Made by a program: the position numbers and the translations under genes. This document shows, piece after piece, positions 17,057 through 26,086 of a DNA stretch of 64,000 nucleotides. Below the pieces are notes generated by a model. That model was not told where the DNA came from, did not search any database, and worked only from the letters and a program-made list of their open reading frames with translations. The stretch lies in assembly GCF_000364605.1 (NCBI RefSeq), contig NZ_KB822579.1:1-64000 (forward strand), given 5' to 3'. This DNA is from Nocardioides sp. Iso805N (GTDB taxonomy: Bacteria > Actinomycetota > Actinomycetes > Propionibacteriales > Nocardioidaceae). How positions within the stretch are numbered: position 1 is the stretch's first letter; each line of letters begins with the position of its first letter.

Positions 17057-17133
17057 GGACGCATAGCTCAGTTGGTTAGAGCGCTTGCCTTACAAGCAAG
17101 ATGTCGGGGGTTCGAGTCCCTCTGCGTCCACCA
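17057..17133 (+). tRNA. tRNA-Val (anticodon UAC)
   Basis: 77 nt with an encoded CCA end. The acceptor stem GGACGCA pairs with TGCGTCC, the anticodon stem CTTGC/GCAAG closes the loop CTTACAA (anticodon TAC), and the T arm GGGGGTTCGAGTCCCTC is intact. It reads GUA and other GUN valine codons. Confidence 0.96.
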
Positions 17134-17135
17134 GC

Positions 17136-17179
17136 GACGAAGCCCGTGACCTGCGTTCGTGCAGGTCACGGGCTTCGTC
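17136..17179 (+). terminator. tRNA-Val terminator
   Basis: A perfect 19-bp stem (17136-17154 with 17161-17179) with a 6-nt loop starts 2 nt after the tRNA CCA end and is followed by attgct. Confidence 0.85.
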
Positions 17180-17252
17180 ATTGCTGCCCTGCTCAGGATC
17201 AAAGCTTCGGCGCGTGCCATGCACCGACGTCTCGAGCCTGGCGACGCCGCCG

Positions 17253-18494
17253 CTAGGAGCGGTAGGCCAGGTAGCCGCGCTGGGTGGCGATGTGGTCGGC
17301 GACGTACCGAGCGTCGTGCCACACGCCCCAGATGAAGCTCGAGCCGCGTCGGGAGAGCCACGGCAGGCCGAGGAAGTAGACGCCGGGCTCGGTCGAGACG
17401 CCGCGACGCTGCTGGGGGCGGCCGCGCTCGTCGAAGGCGTCGACCTGCAGCCAGCTGTAGTCGGTGGCATAGCCCGTCGCCCAGACGATCGCGCCGATGC
17501 CGTCGAGGTCGAGGGCGAGCAGCGGGTCGGTGACGCGCTGCGGTGCGGGGCCGAGCACCCGGGCCTCGGGCTCCTCGGGCAGGTCGATGCCGTTGCGCTC
17601 GACGTAGGCGTCGGCGGCATCGAGCAGCGCGAGGTAGGTGGCGTCTCCGGCCGCGATGTTCGCGCCGAGGTCATCCACGAAGCGCAGCACGCCGTCGTCG
17701 TAGGAGGCGGTCATGCCGACGAGCTCGATGCCACGTGCGGCAAGGTCGCGGAAGTCGACGGTGTGCCCGCCATGGGCGCCGCTCACCGCGATGGTGACGT
17801 GCTCAGCGCCCGCCGGGGGCGTCTCCAGGTCCCACAGCCCGAGCACGCCGAGCCACCAGCAGAAGTCGCGGCCGCGGTAGCTCCGCGGCGGCCGGTCGTG
17901 CGGCCCCACGGAGAGGTAGACATCCCGTCCCGCCCGGCGCAGCTCGTCGGCGATCTGCACGCCCGACGACCCGGCGCCGACGACGAGGACGGCGCCCTCG
18001 GGCAGTTGCTCGGGATTGCGGTAGGCGGCCGAGTGCAGCTGTGCCACCGGGGCACCGGCGGGCACGATCGGGGGCAGGACGGGCCGCTGGAAGGGGCCCG
18101 TCGCGGCCACCACGAAGCGAGCATCGATCGTTCCCTCCGAGGTCTCCACGTGGAAGCCCGGCCGGCCGGCGTGCCGGCGCACCGACGTCACCTCGACGCC
18201 GCACCGGATCGGTGCGGCGATCTTCTCCGCGTAGGCGACGAAGTAGTCCGCGACCTCGTCCTTGGTGGCGAAGCTGTCGGGGTCGCGGTCGAGGAACTCC
18301 AGCCCTGGGAAGCGGTCGTGCCACGCTGGGCCGTTGGCGACCAGCGAGTCCCAGCGGCCGGTGCGCCAGCGCTCCGCGATGCGATCCCGCTCCAGGACGA
18401 GGTGGGGCACGCCGAGCTCGCTCAGGTGCTCGCTGATGGCGACACCGGCCTGGCCGGCGCCGACGACGAGGACCTCCACTTGTTGGTTCGACAT
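17253..18494 (-). CDS. Flavin-containing monooxygenase-like oxidoreductase
   Basis: 413 aa from ATG 18494, preceded by GGAGGTCAGC; the frame extends 8 codons further. Two dinucleotide folds are visible: FAD at VLVVGAGQAGVAI (about 6-18) and NAD(P)H at VLVVGAGSSGVQI (about 170-182). Between them is an FMO-like QLHSAAY. Also conserved are WRTGRWDSL and the C-terminal VWATGYATDYSWL. It should oxygenate a soft nucleophile or a ketone with NADPH and O2. Divergent from a LysR gene across a 163-nt gap, so it is likely that regulator's target. Confidence 0.85.
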   Translation of the reverse strand: MSNQQVEVLVVGAGQAGVAISEHLSELGVPHLVLERDRIAERWRTGRWDSLVANGPAWHDRFPGLEFLDRDPDSFATKDEVADYFVAYAEKIAAPIRCGVEVTSVRRHAGRPGFHVETSEGTIDARFVVAATGPFQRPVLPPIVPAGAPVAQLHSAAYRNPEQLPEGAVLVVGAGSSGVQIADELRRAGRDVYLSVGPHDRPPRSYRGRDFCWWLGVLGLWDLETPPAGAEHVTIAVSGAHGGHTVDFRDLAARGIELVGMTASYDDGVLRFVDDLGANIAAGDATYLALLDAADAYVERNGIDLPEEPEARVLGPAPQRVTDPLLALDLDGIGAIVWATGYATDYSWLQVDAFDERGRPQQRRGVSTEPGVYFLGLPWLSRRGSSFIWGVWHDARYVADHIATQRGYLAYRS

Positions 18495-18588
18495 GCTGAC
18501 CTCCATGGTGAACGGCAATCTGACGGTGCTGAAGCTCCTCCGGCATCCTCATCGCGTCCCAGGTCGCCTGTCCAACAGATCTTCATGG

Positions 18589-18606
18589 CGTTCTAGTTCC
18601 GTTCTA
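18589..18606. promoter_or_regulatory. 11-bp-spaced direct repeat in the FMO/LysR divergent promoter region
   Basis: CGTTCTA occurs at 18589-18595 and again at 18600-18606, exactly one helical turn apart, in the AT-richest part of the gap between the divergent FMO and LysR genes. LysR proteins usually bind such intergenic sites, so this is a candidate operator. It is close to a plausible LysR-gene promoter (TAGACT near 18620). Confidence 0.4.
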
Positions 18607-18657
18607 TCGATTCAACTCCTAGACTGCTGCTCCCACGCGAGACGGCAGGAGGTGCCC

Positions 18658-19587
18658 GTGCCGCAGTACACCCTCAGGCAGCTGGAGTACTTCGTCGCCG
18701 TGGCCGAGGCGGGCAGCGTGACGGCCGCTGCACAGTCGATCCACCTGTCCCAGTCCGCGCTGTCGACCGCGCTGGTCGAGCTCGAGCGCGCGCTCAACGT
18801 GCAGCTGCTGATGCGACACCACGCTCGCGGCGTCACGCTGACGCCGGCGGGAGAGCAGCTGCTCGCCGCCAGCCGGCGGCTGCTGCGGCAGGCCACCGAG
18901 CTGGCCGACGAGGCTCGCGGGCTGGGCAACGAGGTCACAGGCACCCTGCACCTGGCCTGCTTCGGCGTGCTCGCGCCGTACCTCCTGCCCGAGCTGCTCG
19001 CGGAGGCGGCGGCCCGGCTGCCGGGGCTCGAGGTCAACACCAGCGAGGTGGACCTCGCCGAGCTCGCCGATGGCGTGGCGAACGGCCGCTTCGAGCTGGC
19101 CCTGGGCTATGACATCGTCGGCGACCAGCGTCTGGAGACGTCCCGGCTCTACACGCTGCGACCCTACGTCCTGCTGCCGCGCACGCATCGCCTGGCCAAG
19201 CGAGCGAAGGTGGACCTGGCCGAGCTCGCCGATGAGCCGCTGGCACTTCTCGACCTTCCGCACAGCCGCGACTACTTCGCCGGCATGTTCGGCTCCGTCG
19301 GGCTCTCGCCGAGGGTGCGATTCCGTACGACGAGCAGCGAGACCTGCCGCGCGATCGTGGCCCGAGGCCTCGCCTACACGGTGCTCAACGCCCGTCCCCG
19401 CGACCGCAGTGGCGCCGACGCCCAGGCAGTGGTGGCCGTCGACATCGCGCACGAGGCGCCCTCGCTCGACGTCATGCTGATCAAGGCTGCCGGCGTGCGG
19501 CCGACGCGGCGGATGGCGGTGATGGAGGAGCTGATCAACGGGCTCGTCGAGCGTGGATCGATCGAATCGATGTTCGGTGCCAGTTAG
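18658..19587 (+). CDS. LysR-family transcriptional regulator
   Basis: 309 aa. GTG 18658 is chosen for AGGAGG 5 nt upstream; GTG 18652 lies inside that site. The N-terminal winged HTH is LRQLEYFVAVAEAGSVTAAA then LSQSALSTALVELERALNVQ; a periplasmic-binding-like effector domain follows (about 90-300). It probably controls the divergent monooxygenase and the RidA/DUF1028/M20 genes that start 74 nt downstream in the same direction. The effector is unknown. Confidence 0.92.
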   Translation: MPQYTLRQLEYFVAVAEAGSVTAAAQSIHLSQSALSTALVELERALNVQLLMRHHARGVTLTPAGEQLLAASRRLLRQATELADEARGLGNEVTGTLHLACFGVLAPYLLPELLAEAAARLPGLEVNTSEVDLAELADGVANGRFELALGYDIVGDQRLETSRLYTLRPYVLLPRTHRLAKRAKVDLAELADEPLALLDLPHSRDYFAGMFGSVGLSPRVRFRTTSSETCRAIVARGLAYTVLNARPRDRSGADAQAVVAVDIAHEAPSLDVMLIKAAGVRPTRRMAVMEELINGLVERGSIESMFGAS

Positions 19588-19660
19588 ATCGTCTCGACAG
19601 GACGTGTCGTCGTTCCTACGCTCAGGGTGACCGTCCACCATCCGCGGGAGGCACCAGTCC

Positions 19661-20110
19661 ATGTCGCAACCATCCGAGCCCATCGTCGTCGGTGGCCACA
19701 CCAGGATCCGGCCGTTCAACACGCGTGACACCTATCCCGAGCAGAAGCTCGAGAACGATCTGTGTCAGGCCGTGGTGGCCGGCAACACGGTCTACGTCCG
19801 CGGTCAGATCGGTCAGGACCTCGACACCAGTGAGTCGGTCGGGATCGGCGACGTCGAGGCGCAGACGGAGCGGGCGATGGCCAACATCGACATGTTGCTC
19901 AGCGAGGCCGGTGCCCGGATGGAGCACCTGGTGAAGCTGACGATCTACATCGTCGACCCGCGCTACCGGGAGACGGTCTACCGCACCATCGGACGCTGGA
20001 CGCGCGGCGTCCACCCGATCTCGACCGGCATCGTCGTCTCCGCGCTCGCCCGCCCCGAGTGGCTCGTCGAGGTGGACGCCATCGCCGTGATCCCGGACGA
20101 GGCGCGATGA
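19661..20110 (+). CDS. RidA family protein
   Basis: 149 aa, ATG 19661 after GCGGGAGGCACC. The YjgF/YER057c/UK114 fold forms trimers with an active site Arg, here in ARPEWLVEVDAIAVIP. RidA itself hydrolyses reactive enamines or imines such as 2-aminoacrylate; relatives act in catabolic pathways. The N-terminus is about 20 residues longer than minimal RidA. The next gene overlaps by 4 nt (ATGA), so it acts with DUF1028 and the M20 hydrolase. Confidence 0.93.
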   Translation: MSQPSEPIVVGGHTRIRPFNTRDTYPEQKLENDLCQAVVAGNTVYVRGQIGQDLDTSESVGIGDVEAQTERAMANIDMLLSEAGARMEHLVKLTIYIVDPRYRETVYRTIGRWTRGVHPISTGIVVSALARPEWLVEVDAIAVIPDEAR

Positions 20111-20775
20111 CCTTCTCGGTGCTGGCGACGGACGGTAGCGGCGCTGTCGGCATGGCCGTCACGTCCTCCAGCCCCGCTGTGGCCGCACGCTGCGTCCACC
20201 TGCGTGCGGGGGTCGGCGGCGCCGCATCCCAGAACGTGACCGATCCGCGGCTCGGCACCGTCCTCCTCGACGCCCTCGAGCGCGGGCTGGGCGCCGAGGC
20301 GGCGCTGGCCGACGTCGTCACCGACCGCGAGCTGATCGAGCACCGACAGCTGACGGTGCTCACGGTCGGCGGCGAGGCGGCCGCCTACTCCGGGGCGAAG
20401 GCGCTCGGCGTGCATCACCATCGCCTCGGGACCGGTGTGGTCGCCGCCGGCAACATGCTGGCCGGCACCGAGGTGATCGATGCTGTCGTCGAGGCCTTCG
20501 AACGCTCGTCCGGCGAGCTCGAGGAGCGGCTCCTGACGGCACTTGAGGCAGGCCTCGCCGCCGGTGGTGAGGCGGGACCCGTCCAGTCGGCCGGGCTTGC
20601 GGTGGTGCGGCAGGTGCCGTGGCGGGAGACCGACCTCCGGGTGGACTGGAGCGACCGGCCGCTGCTCGAGCTGCGCGCGCTGCTGGAGCGCTGGCTCCCG
20701 CAGCGTGACGACTACGTGACCCGCGGGCTGAACCCGGAGGCGGCGCCGACGTACGGCGTGCCGGGGGACGAGTGA
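20107..20775 (+). CDS. DUF1028 family protein (Ntn-hydrolase-like)
   Basis: 222 aa, ATG 20107 overlapping the RidA stop. It starts MTFSVLATDGSGAVGMAVTS, and the internal ASQNVTDPRLG is typical of DUF1028, a family related by fold to N-terminal nucleophile hydrolases. The biochemical role is not established. Its 4-nt overlaps with RidA and with the M20 gene imply one pathway, perhaps opening or deamidation of a cyclic or N-substituted amide. That last point is inference. Confidence 0.88.
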   Translation: MTFSVLATDGSGAVGMAVTSSSPAVAARCVHLRAGVGGAASQNVTDPRLGTVLLDALERGLGAEAALADVVTDRELIEHRQLTVLTVGGEAAAYSGAKALGVHHHRLGTGVVAAGNMLAGTEVIDAVVEAFERSSGELEERLLTALEAGLAAGGEAGPVQSAGLAVVRQVPWRETDLRVDWSDRPLLELRALLERWLPQRDDYVTRGLNPEAAPTYGVPGDE

Positions 20776-21932
20776 GCGCGATGACCGCCGACCTCAAGCA
20801 GCACGCACAGCGGGTCGTGACGGGTGACGCCGAGCGGCTGATCCGGCTCTCGGAGACCCTGCACGCCCACCCCGAGACCGCCTGGGAGGAGCACCGCTCG
20901 GCCCGGTGGGTGGCCGACACGCTGGCGGAGGCCGGCTTCGACGTCACCCCGGCCTATCTCGGTCTGGAGACGGCCTTCCTCGCCACCTACGGAAGCGGCC
21001 CGTTCCGGCTCGGCCTGTGTGCCGAGTACGACGCCCTGCCGGGGCTCGGGCACGCGTGCGGGCACAACCTCATCTCTGCGATCACCGTCGGCGCGGCCCG
21101 CGCGCTCGCACCGCTTGCCGACGCCGCCGGCCTGAGGATCGAGGTCTACGGGACGCCTGCCGAGGAGGGTGGGGGCGGCAAGATCGAGCTGCTCGAGCGG
21201 GGTGCCTTCTCCGGGCTGGACCTGGCGATGATGGCCCACCCGGCGCCGGTGGACGTGGCCGAGGCCGAGCCGTTCGCGGTGTCGCACTCGCACATCTCCT
21301 ACCAGGGTCGCGCCGCCCACGCCGCGGCGTACCCCGAGCAGGGTGTGAACGCCGCCGACGCCTTCACGATCGCCCAGGTGGCGATCGGGCTGCTGCGCCA
21401 GCAGCTGCCGCCGACCGTGCGCGTGCACGGGGTGATGACCAACGGGGGAGAGGCGCCCAACGCGATCCCGGCCCGCACCGAGGGCCGCTGGTACGTCCGC
21501 GCCGAGAGTCTCGCCCAGCTGGGCGAGACGGAGGCGAAGGTGTGGCGCTGCTTCGAGGCCGGTGCGCTGGCGAGCGGAGCCGCACTCGAGATCATCCCGG
21601 AGAGCAAGCCGTACGCCGAGTTCCGCACCTTCCGGCCGGCGCTGGACGCCTACGTGCGCAATGCAACCGAGCTGGGACGCGTCTTCGACAGCGGGACCCC
21701 GGCCCGGCGGATGAACCGGGCTTCGACCGACATGGGCAACGTCTCGCAGGTCGTCCCGGCGATCCATCCCTACGTGGGCATCGCGTCGCTCCCCGCGCTC
21801 AACCACCAGCCCGAGTTCGCCGCCCACTGCGTGGGCGGCGACGCGGAGCGGGCCGTCCTCGACGCCGCCACCGCGCTGGCCTGGACGGCCCTGGACGTCA
21901 GCGCCGGCCGCCAGGCGGACGCCGCACGATGA
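20772..21932 (+). CDS. M20-family metallohydrolase (amidohydrolase/aminoacylase type)
   Basis: 386 aa, GTG 20772 overlapping the DUF1028 stop (GTGA); ATG 20781 is the alternative. The di-metal motif is LCAEYDALPGLGHACGHN, and the catalytic Glu is in GTPAEEGGGGKIEL. A dimerisation domain lies near 170-290 (SHSHISYQGRAAHAAAYPEQ). The family includes AbgB-like p-aminobenzoyl-glutamate and N-acyl amino acid hydrolases. It ends the RidA operon and is convergent with the DUF5134-like gene. Confidence 0.9.
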   Translation: MSAMTADLKQHAQRVVTGDAERLIRLSETLHAHPETAWEEHRSARWVADTLAEAGFDVTPAYLGLETAFLATYGSGPFRLGLCAEYDALPGLGHACGHNLISAITVGAARALAPLADAAGLRIEVYGTPAEEGGGGKIELLERGAFSGLDLAMMAHPAPVDVAEAEPFAVSHSHISYQGRAAHAAAYPEQGVNAADAFTIAQVAIGLLRQQLPPTVRVHGVMTNGGEAPNAIPARTEGRWYVRAESLAQLGETEAKVWRCFEAGALASGAALEIIPESKPYAEFRTFRPALDAYVRNATELGRVFDSGTPARRMNRASTDMGNVSQVVPAIHPYVGIASLPALNHQPEFAAHCVGGDAERAVLDAATALAWTALDVSAGRQADAAR

Positions 21933-21977
21933 ACGCCGGCGGGGCCGAACGGCCGAGCCCCGCCTCGTCGTGGTGGC

Positions 21978-22508
21978 TCACACGAGACTCATCGCGCCCA
22001 TCCCGGCAAGCATCAGCGCCCCGGCACCCCAGCCGAGCGGACTGCGCCGGGGGGTGAGGAACCAGCTGACGAAGATCCAGCCCAGCACGACCGTGACCAC
22101 GACAAGGAGCGGCGAACCGGTGCCGCCGGCCTGGGCCGACATGTCCATCGCCCCGCTCATGGTGCCGCTCACGGTGTCGCTCACCCCGGCCGACGCGGTG
22201 CCACCCCGATGGTCCATGCCGGTCATCGACCACGCTGCAGCGACCAGCATCACCGCACAGGCGACGGAGTCGATGGCCGTCGCTCGACGCGCGTGGTCGC
22301 GGTGCCGCAGCACCACGAACCCGACGGCGCACAGCACCGCGGCGATGGCGACGACGGCCACCTGGCTTCCCATCCAGAAGCCGAGGGCGACCATCGCCGC
22401 CAGCATCACCAGGTGAGCCGCTCGGCTCGCCCGGTCGCGCGCGTGCACCAGCATGACCGCGGCAGCGAGCAGGCAGGTCGCCGTCGGCAACAGGTGCGTC
22501 AGTGGCAT
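21978..22508 (-). CDS. Membrane protein, DUF5134-like
   Basis: 176 aa, ATG 22508. Five hydrophobic helices can be drawn: LLPTATCLLAAAVMLVH, LVMLAAMVALGFWMG, VAVVAIAAVLCAVGFVV, SVACAVMLVAAAWSMTG and VVVTVVLGWIFVSWFLT. A Met/His/Ser-rich loop (GMDHRGG to GAMDMSAQ) lies between the last two and could bind copper. Its start overlaps the copper amine oxidase stop by 10 nt, so a role in copper delivery to that enzyme is plausible. The DUF assignment is from memory of the pattern. Confidence 0.65.
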   Translation of the reverse strand: MPLTHLLPTATCLLAAAVMLVHARDRASRAAHLVMLAAMVALGFWMGSQVAVVAIAAVLCAVGFVVLRHRDHARRATAIDSVACAVMLVAAAWSMTGMDHRGGTASAGVSDTVSGTMSGAMDMSAQAGGTGSPLLVVVTVVLGWIFVSWFLTPRRSPLGWGAGALMLAGMGAMSLV

Positions 22509-24532
22509 GTCCCGCTCTCCCCGTGGGCGCCCTGCGACTCGGACGCGCAGTGGGCACCGCGCGGGCGAGGCGCGTCGAGGGCCGGGTTGCGGTCGAAGAA
22601 TCCGGCAGGCTTGAGGGTGAAGCCGGTGTAGTCGACCGGCATGATCGGCCAGTCCTCCGGTCGCGGGAAGTGCGTGAGCCCGAAGGTGTGCCACACCACG
22701 ATGTCGGTGCCGTCGATGTCGCGGTCGGCCTGCGACCAGGTGTCGATGCCGGTGGTGCCGGCGTTCTGGTTGACGAAGCGGCCGGAGGGATAGCGCTCGG
22801 ACTCGTCCTGCGCCGTGACCCACAGGTGCTTGGTGGTGAAGGCGGCGCGCCGGGCGATGGAGGAGGTGGGGTCGGCGAGCAGCGTCGGCTGCCCCTCGGG
22901 GTGCAGGGTGTAGCCGACCGGCTGCCCGAGCGCGTTCGCGACGCGTGGGTTGACCAGGTGCCAGGTACGGCCGACCGACCCGTCCGCGAGCCGAGCACCC
23001 TCGGCCTCGGTGCGCAGCCGGGTCGCCTTGCGGGTGAAGGCGTTGCCGTACGGGTTCTCCGAGGAGATCGGCACGCGGACGGCGTCCACCTCGTCGACGG
23101 CGTTGCCGACGCCGTCGATCATCAGGTCCAGGCGGGCGGAGAACAGGTGCTGGTGGTACGGCGCCCCCACGCCCGGAGCGATCTCGCTCGCCCAGGGGTA
23201 TCCCTCGCCCGGGTAGGCGGAGGCGAACACGACACCGGTGGCCTTGCACTCGAGCTCGATGGTGCCGTCGAGGTAGAGGTACCAGTAGAAGCCGTAGTCG
23301 TAGTTGCCCACGGTGATGAAGAACGAGATCACCAGCCGGCGCTGACGGCGGGTGGAGCTGGTGCCGTTGTAGGCGTCGGTGTGCTTCCACAGCACGCCGA
23401 AGTCCTCCTCGTGCATGCAGATCGCGTTCTCGATCCGCCGAGGACGGCCGTCGTCATCGGCGAGCACGGCGTCGAAGTAGTGGATCTCGCCGAGGCAGTC
23501 GCAGCCGAGCGCAAGGGAGTTGGCCTCCTTGCCCAGCGAGTACTCGCCGGCGTCGAAGTAGTTCTGCCAGAAGCGGACCGGCGAGGGATCGCCGTACGGC
23601 ACGACCATCTCGGCCACCGAGGCCCGGTAGACGATCGGGCGCACCCGGCCACCCTGGCTGAGGTCACGGAAGCCGAGCTGGTGCAGCGTCAGGCCCTCGA
23701 CCTGGTCGAAGCCGACCCGGAACTCCCAGTTCTCCCAGCGGACCAGGTCACCCTCGAGGGTGAAGCTGGCGCCCTCGGGCTGGGTGATGTGGATCGGCCG
23801 CTGTGACTCGCGCTGGGGCGAGATGCCCGGGCCGGCCTCGAAGTCGGCCCGCTCCATCGGGATCGGGAAGTCCCCCTCGTCGATCAGCTCGACGACCTCG
23901 GCGGTGTTGAGGTCGACGTAGGCCACGATCCCGTCGATCGGGTGCGCCCAGACGTTGTCGTCGTCGTCGAGCTGCAGGAACGACAGGCATCGGACCAGTC
24001 GTCGGCCCTCCTCGCCGGGGAGCTCGAAGTGCCCGGCGCTGAGCGCGGAGATGCGGATCCGTTCGGGAGCGGTCAGACCGCGCCGTGCCATCGCCTCGCA
24101 CCAGGCCGGGTCGTTCCACAGGATCCGCTCGACCAGCTCGAACTCCTCGCTCATGATCGGCGGCTGGCCCTCGGTGAGGAGGTCCACGGCGCGTCGCTCG
24201 ACCACCCGTTGCTCGCTGAGGGAGGTGACGACCTCGGTCACCCCGCCGTCGGCGCGGTCGAGCAGCACCGAGCGCACCCGCCGGTCCCACTGCTGGCCGG
24301 GCTGCCAGGCCAGCACGTCGGCCTTGCTCGGCTCGTCGAGCTGGACCAGCGGGAACCGGGTGGCCGCGCCGATCAGGCCGGCCTGCTCCAGGATGCTGCG
24401 GTTGAGCTCGATCTCCTCCGCGCCGAGCCGGTCGAGTGGGTGCGTCGGGTGGCCGCCGGCAGCAGGCGTCCCGGGGGTCGGGGCCGTCGTGCCGATGTCG
24501 GCACCGGTCTCGGTGTGGGCGATGGTGCTCAT
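22499..24532 (-). CDS. Copper-containing primary-amine oxidase (TPQ type)
   Basis: 677 aa from ATG 24532. It oxidatively deaminates primary amines to aldehyde, NH3 and H2O2. The topaquinone precursor Tyr is the first Y of VGNYDYGF. Copper ligands are the two His in YHQHLFSARLD and one in THFPRPEDWPIMP. The catalytic-base Asp region YFDAGEYSLG is present. There is no signal peptide, so it is cytoplasmic, like the Arthrobacter enzymes. ATGA overlap with the upstream permease gives coupled uptake and oxidation. The last ~15 residues are Cys/His-rich and not family-conserved. Substrate may be tyramine, phenethylamine or histamine. Confidence 0.95.
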   Translation of the reverse strand: MSTIAHTETGADIGTTAPTPGTPAAGGHPTHPLDRLGAEEIELNRSILEQAGLIGAATRFPLVQLDEPSKADVLAWQPGQQWDRRVRSVLLDRADGGVTEVVTSLSEQRVVERRAVDLLTEGQPPIMSEEFELVERILWNDPAWCEAMARRGLTAPERIRISALSAGHFELPGEEGRRLVRCLSFLQLDDDDNVWAHPIDGIVAYVDLNTAEVVELIDEGDFPIPMERADFEAGPGISPQRESQRPIHITQPEGASFTLEGDLVRWENWEFRVGFDQVEGLTLHQLGFRDLSQGGRVRPIVYRASVAEMVVPYGDPSPVRFWQNYFDAGEYSLGKEANSLALGCDCLGEIHYFDAVLADDDGRPRRIENAICMHEEDFGVLWKHTDAYNGTSSTRRQRRLVISFFITVGNYDYGFYWYLYLDGTIELECKATGVVFASAYPGEGYPWASEIAPGVGAPYHQHLFSARLDLMIDGVGNAVDEVDAVRVPISSENPYGNAFTRKATRLRTEAEGARLADGSVGRTWHLVNPRVANALGQPVGYTLHPEGQPTLLADPTSSIARRAAFTTKHLWVTAQDESERYPSGRFVNQNAGTTGIDTWSQADRDIDGTDIVVWHTFGLTHFPRPEDWPIMPVDYTGFTLKPAGFFDRNPALDAPRPRGAHCASESQGAHGESGTCH

Positions 24533-26058
24533 GCCAGGGCACTCCTGTCGTCGGTGGCGTCGGGTGCAGCGCCTGAGGTCGGGTGGTCGTGGGGTACGGC
24601 GCGGCGCACCGGGGCGCCGAGGATGTAGCCGACGATGCCGAGGACCAGCAGCGCCACCAGGGTGCCGATGGTGAAGAGCTCGAACGTGGTGCGGCTGACG
24701 CCCCAGGTGCCGGTGAAGTCGTAGTCGGTGCCGAAGAGCGGCTCGAGGGTGCCGGGGAAGACAGCGACCCAGGAGCCGAGCAGGATCCAGGCGAAGCAGA
24801 GCCAGCCCATCAGGCTGAATCCGCGGTCGGAGACCGGCACCCGGAAGGGGCGTGGGCGCTGCGGGTCGACGCGTCGCAGCTTGATCGCCGCCGGGATCAC
24901 CAGCAGGTAGGAGAGCAGGAACGTGGTGATCGCGATGGTCAGGACGACCGCGAAGATGGAGCCGGCGTGCCCGGTCAACTGCATCGCGACGAGCATGAAG
25001 ACCGTGGCGACCACGCCGGAGAGGAAGTTCACCCGGACCGGAGTGCTGAGCTTGCGGTTGAAGACGCCGAAGAAGCCGCCGAAGAAGGCACCGTCGGCTG
25101 CTGCGATGGCCTGCATGCGGTCCGAGATGATCATCCAGGACGCGCCCTGGGTCATCAGCACGAAGACGAGCAGCACCGAGAGCACCTTGAGCATCGCGTC
25201 GGCGGCTCCGCCGTACACGCTGAAGACGGTCGCGGTGGCGTCGAAGAACCCGCCGATGCCGCTGATCTGCGACTTCGGGACCACCAGCAGGATCGCGAAG
25301 ATCGGCAGCAGGTAGCAGGCGGCCGCGGTGCCGCTCGAGCGCAGGATGCCGAAGGGCACGTCGCGGGCCGGGTTCTTCATCTCGCCGGCGGCGCTGTTGC
25401 CCGACTCGAAGCCGAGGTAGGCGAAGAGGAGCAGGGGCGTCGCGCCGAACAGGCCCGCCCAGGTGGGGGAGAAGTCGCCGAGCGAGAGGTCCACGACGCC
25501 GTTCTTCATCGCGTAGACAACCGTGGTCAGCACGAAGATCACCAGGATCGCGACCTTCATGATGGCGCCCACGGTGGGCAGCCACTTGCCGTAGCGCAGG
25601 CTGACGATGGCGGCCAGCACGGTGAGCCACACGAAGACGAGCTTGAACGTGTAGTCGGCGAACGAGCCGTCGGAGATGTGGCTGAGGTTGACGTTCCAGC
25701 CCTCGGTGGCCAGGAACGCCATCGAGCCGCCCACCCAGACCGGCTGTGTGACCCACGTGAGGATCGCGGCGAGCGCCCCGGCCTTGCGGCCGAACGCGTC
25801 GCGCACCCAGGTGTAGGCGCCGCCCTCCTCGGTGAAGGCGGCTCCGGTCTCGGCGAAGATGAGGCCGTAGGGGATCAGGAAGAAGAGCGCCAGGACGAGG
25901 GTCCAGGTGAAGGCCTCGGCGCCGTAGGAGGAGACCGCGCCGAGGGTCTCGAGGCCGACCACGGCGGCGATCAGTAGGAACACCAGGTCGAAGCGGCCCA
26001 GGGTCTTGAGGAGCTTGGACTCCTGTTCCTGGGCGAGTGCGGTGGGTGTCGCGGACAT
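24529..26058 (-). CDS. APC-family amino acid/amine permease
   Basis: 509 aa, ATG 26058 after GGAGGAAGCAG; the longer frame to 26262 crosses the upstream gene. About 12 transmembrane helices; the APC signature is near the N-terminus (FLLIAAVVGLETLGAVSSYG, then FAETGAAFTEEGGAYTWVRD). Its stop overlaps the amine oxidase start, so the natural reading is import of the amine that enzyme oxidises. Confidence 0.9.
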   Translation of the reverse strand: MSATPTALAQEQESKLLKTLGRFDLVFLLIAAVVGLETLGAVSSYGAEAFTWTLVLALFFLIPYGLIFAETGAAFTEEGGAYTWVRDAFGRKAGALAAILTWVTQPVWVGGSMAFLATEGWNVNLSHISDGSFADYTFKLVFVWLTVLAAIVSLRYGKWLPTVGAIMKVAILVIFVLTTVVYAMKNGVVDLSLGDFSPTWAGLFGATPLLLFAYLGFESGNSAAGEMKNPARDVPFGILRSSGTAAACYLLPIFAILLVVPKSQISGIGGFFDATATVFSVYGGAADAMLKVLSVLLVFVLMTQGASWMIISDRMQAIAAADGAFFGGFFGVFNRKLSTPVRVNFLSGVVATVFMLVAMQLTGHAGSIFAVVLTIAITTFLLSYLLVIPAAIKLRRVDPQRPRPFRVPVSDRGFSLMGWLCFAWILLGSWVAVFPGTLEPLFGTDYDFTGTWGVSRTTFELFTIGTLVALLVLGIVGYILGAPVRRAVPHDHPTSGAAPDATDDRSALA

Positions 26059-26086
26059 CTGCTTCCTCCGGGTCGGGCGGGGCGGG

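Noticed and set aside
17068..17361. Minus-strand open frame ending RDSNPRHLACKASALTN
   Set aside because: It is the reverse translation of tRNA-Val, a known false protein.
22509..23390. Long frame upstream of the DUF5134-like gene
   Set aside because: It is a shadow of the amine oxidase; only the part from ATG 22508 reads as a membrane protein.
24350..24380. GGGAACC inside the amine oxidase gene
   Set aside because: No GAC element follows at 17 nt and there is no start downstream, so it is not a fourth copy of the ECF motif.
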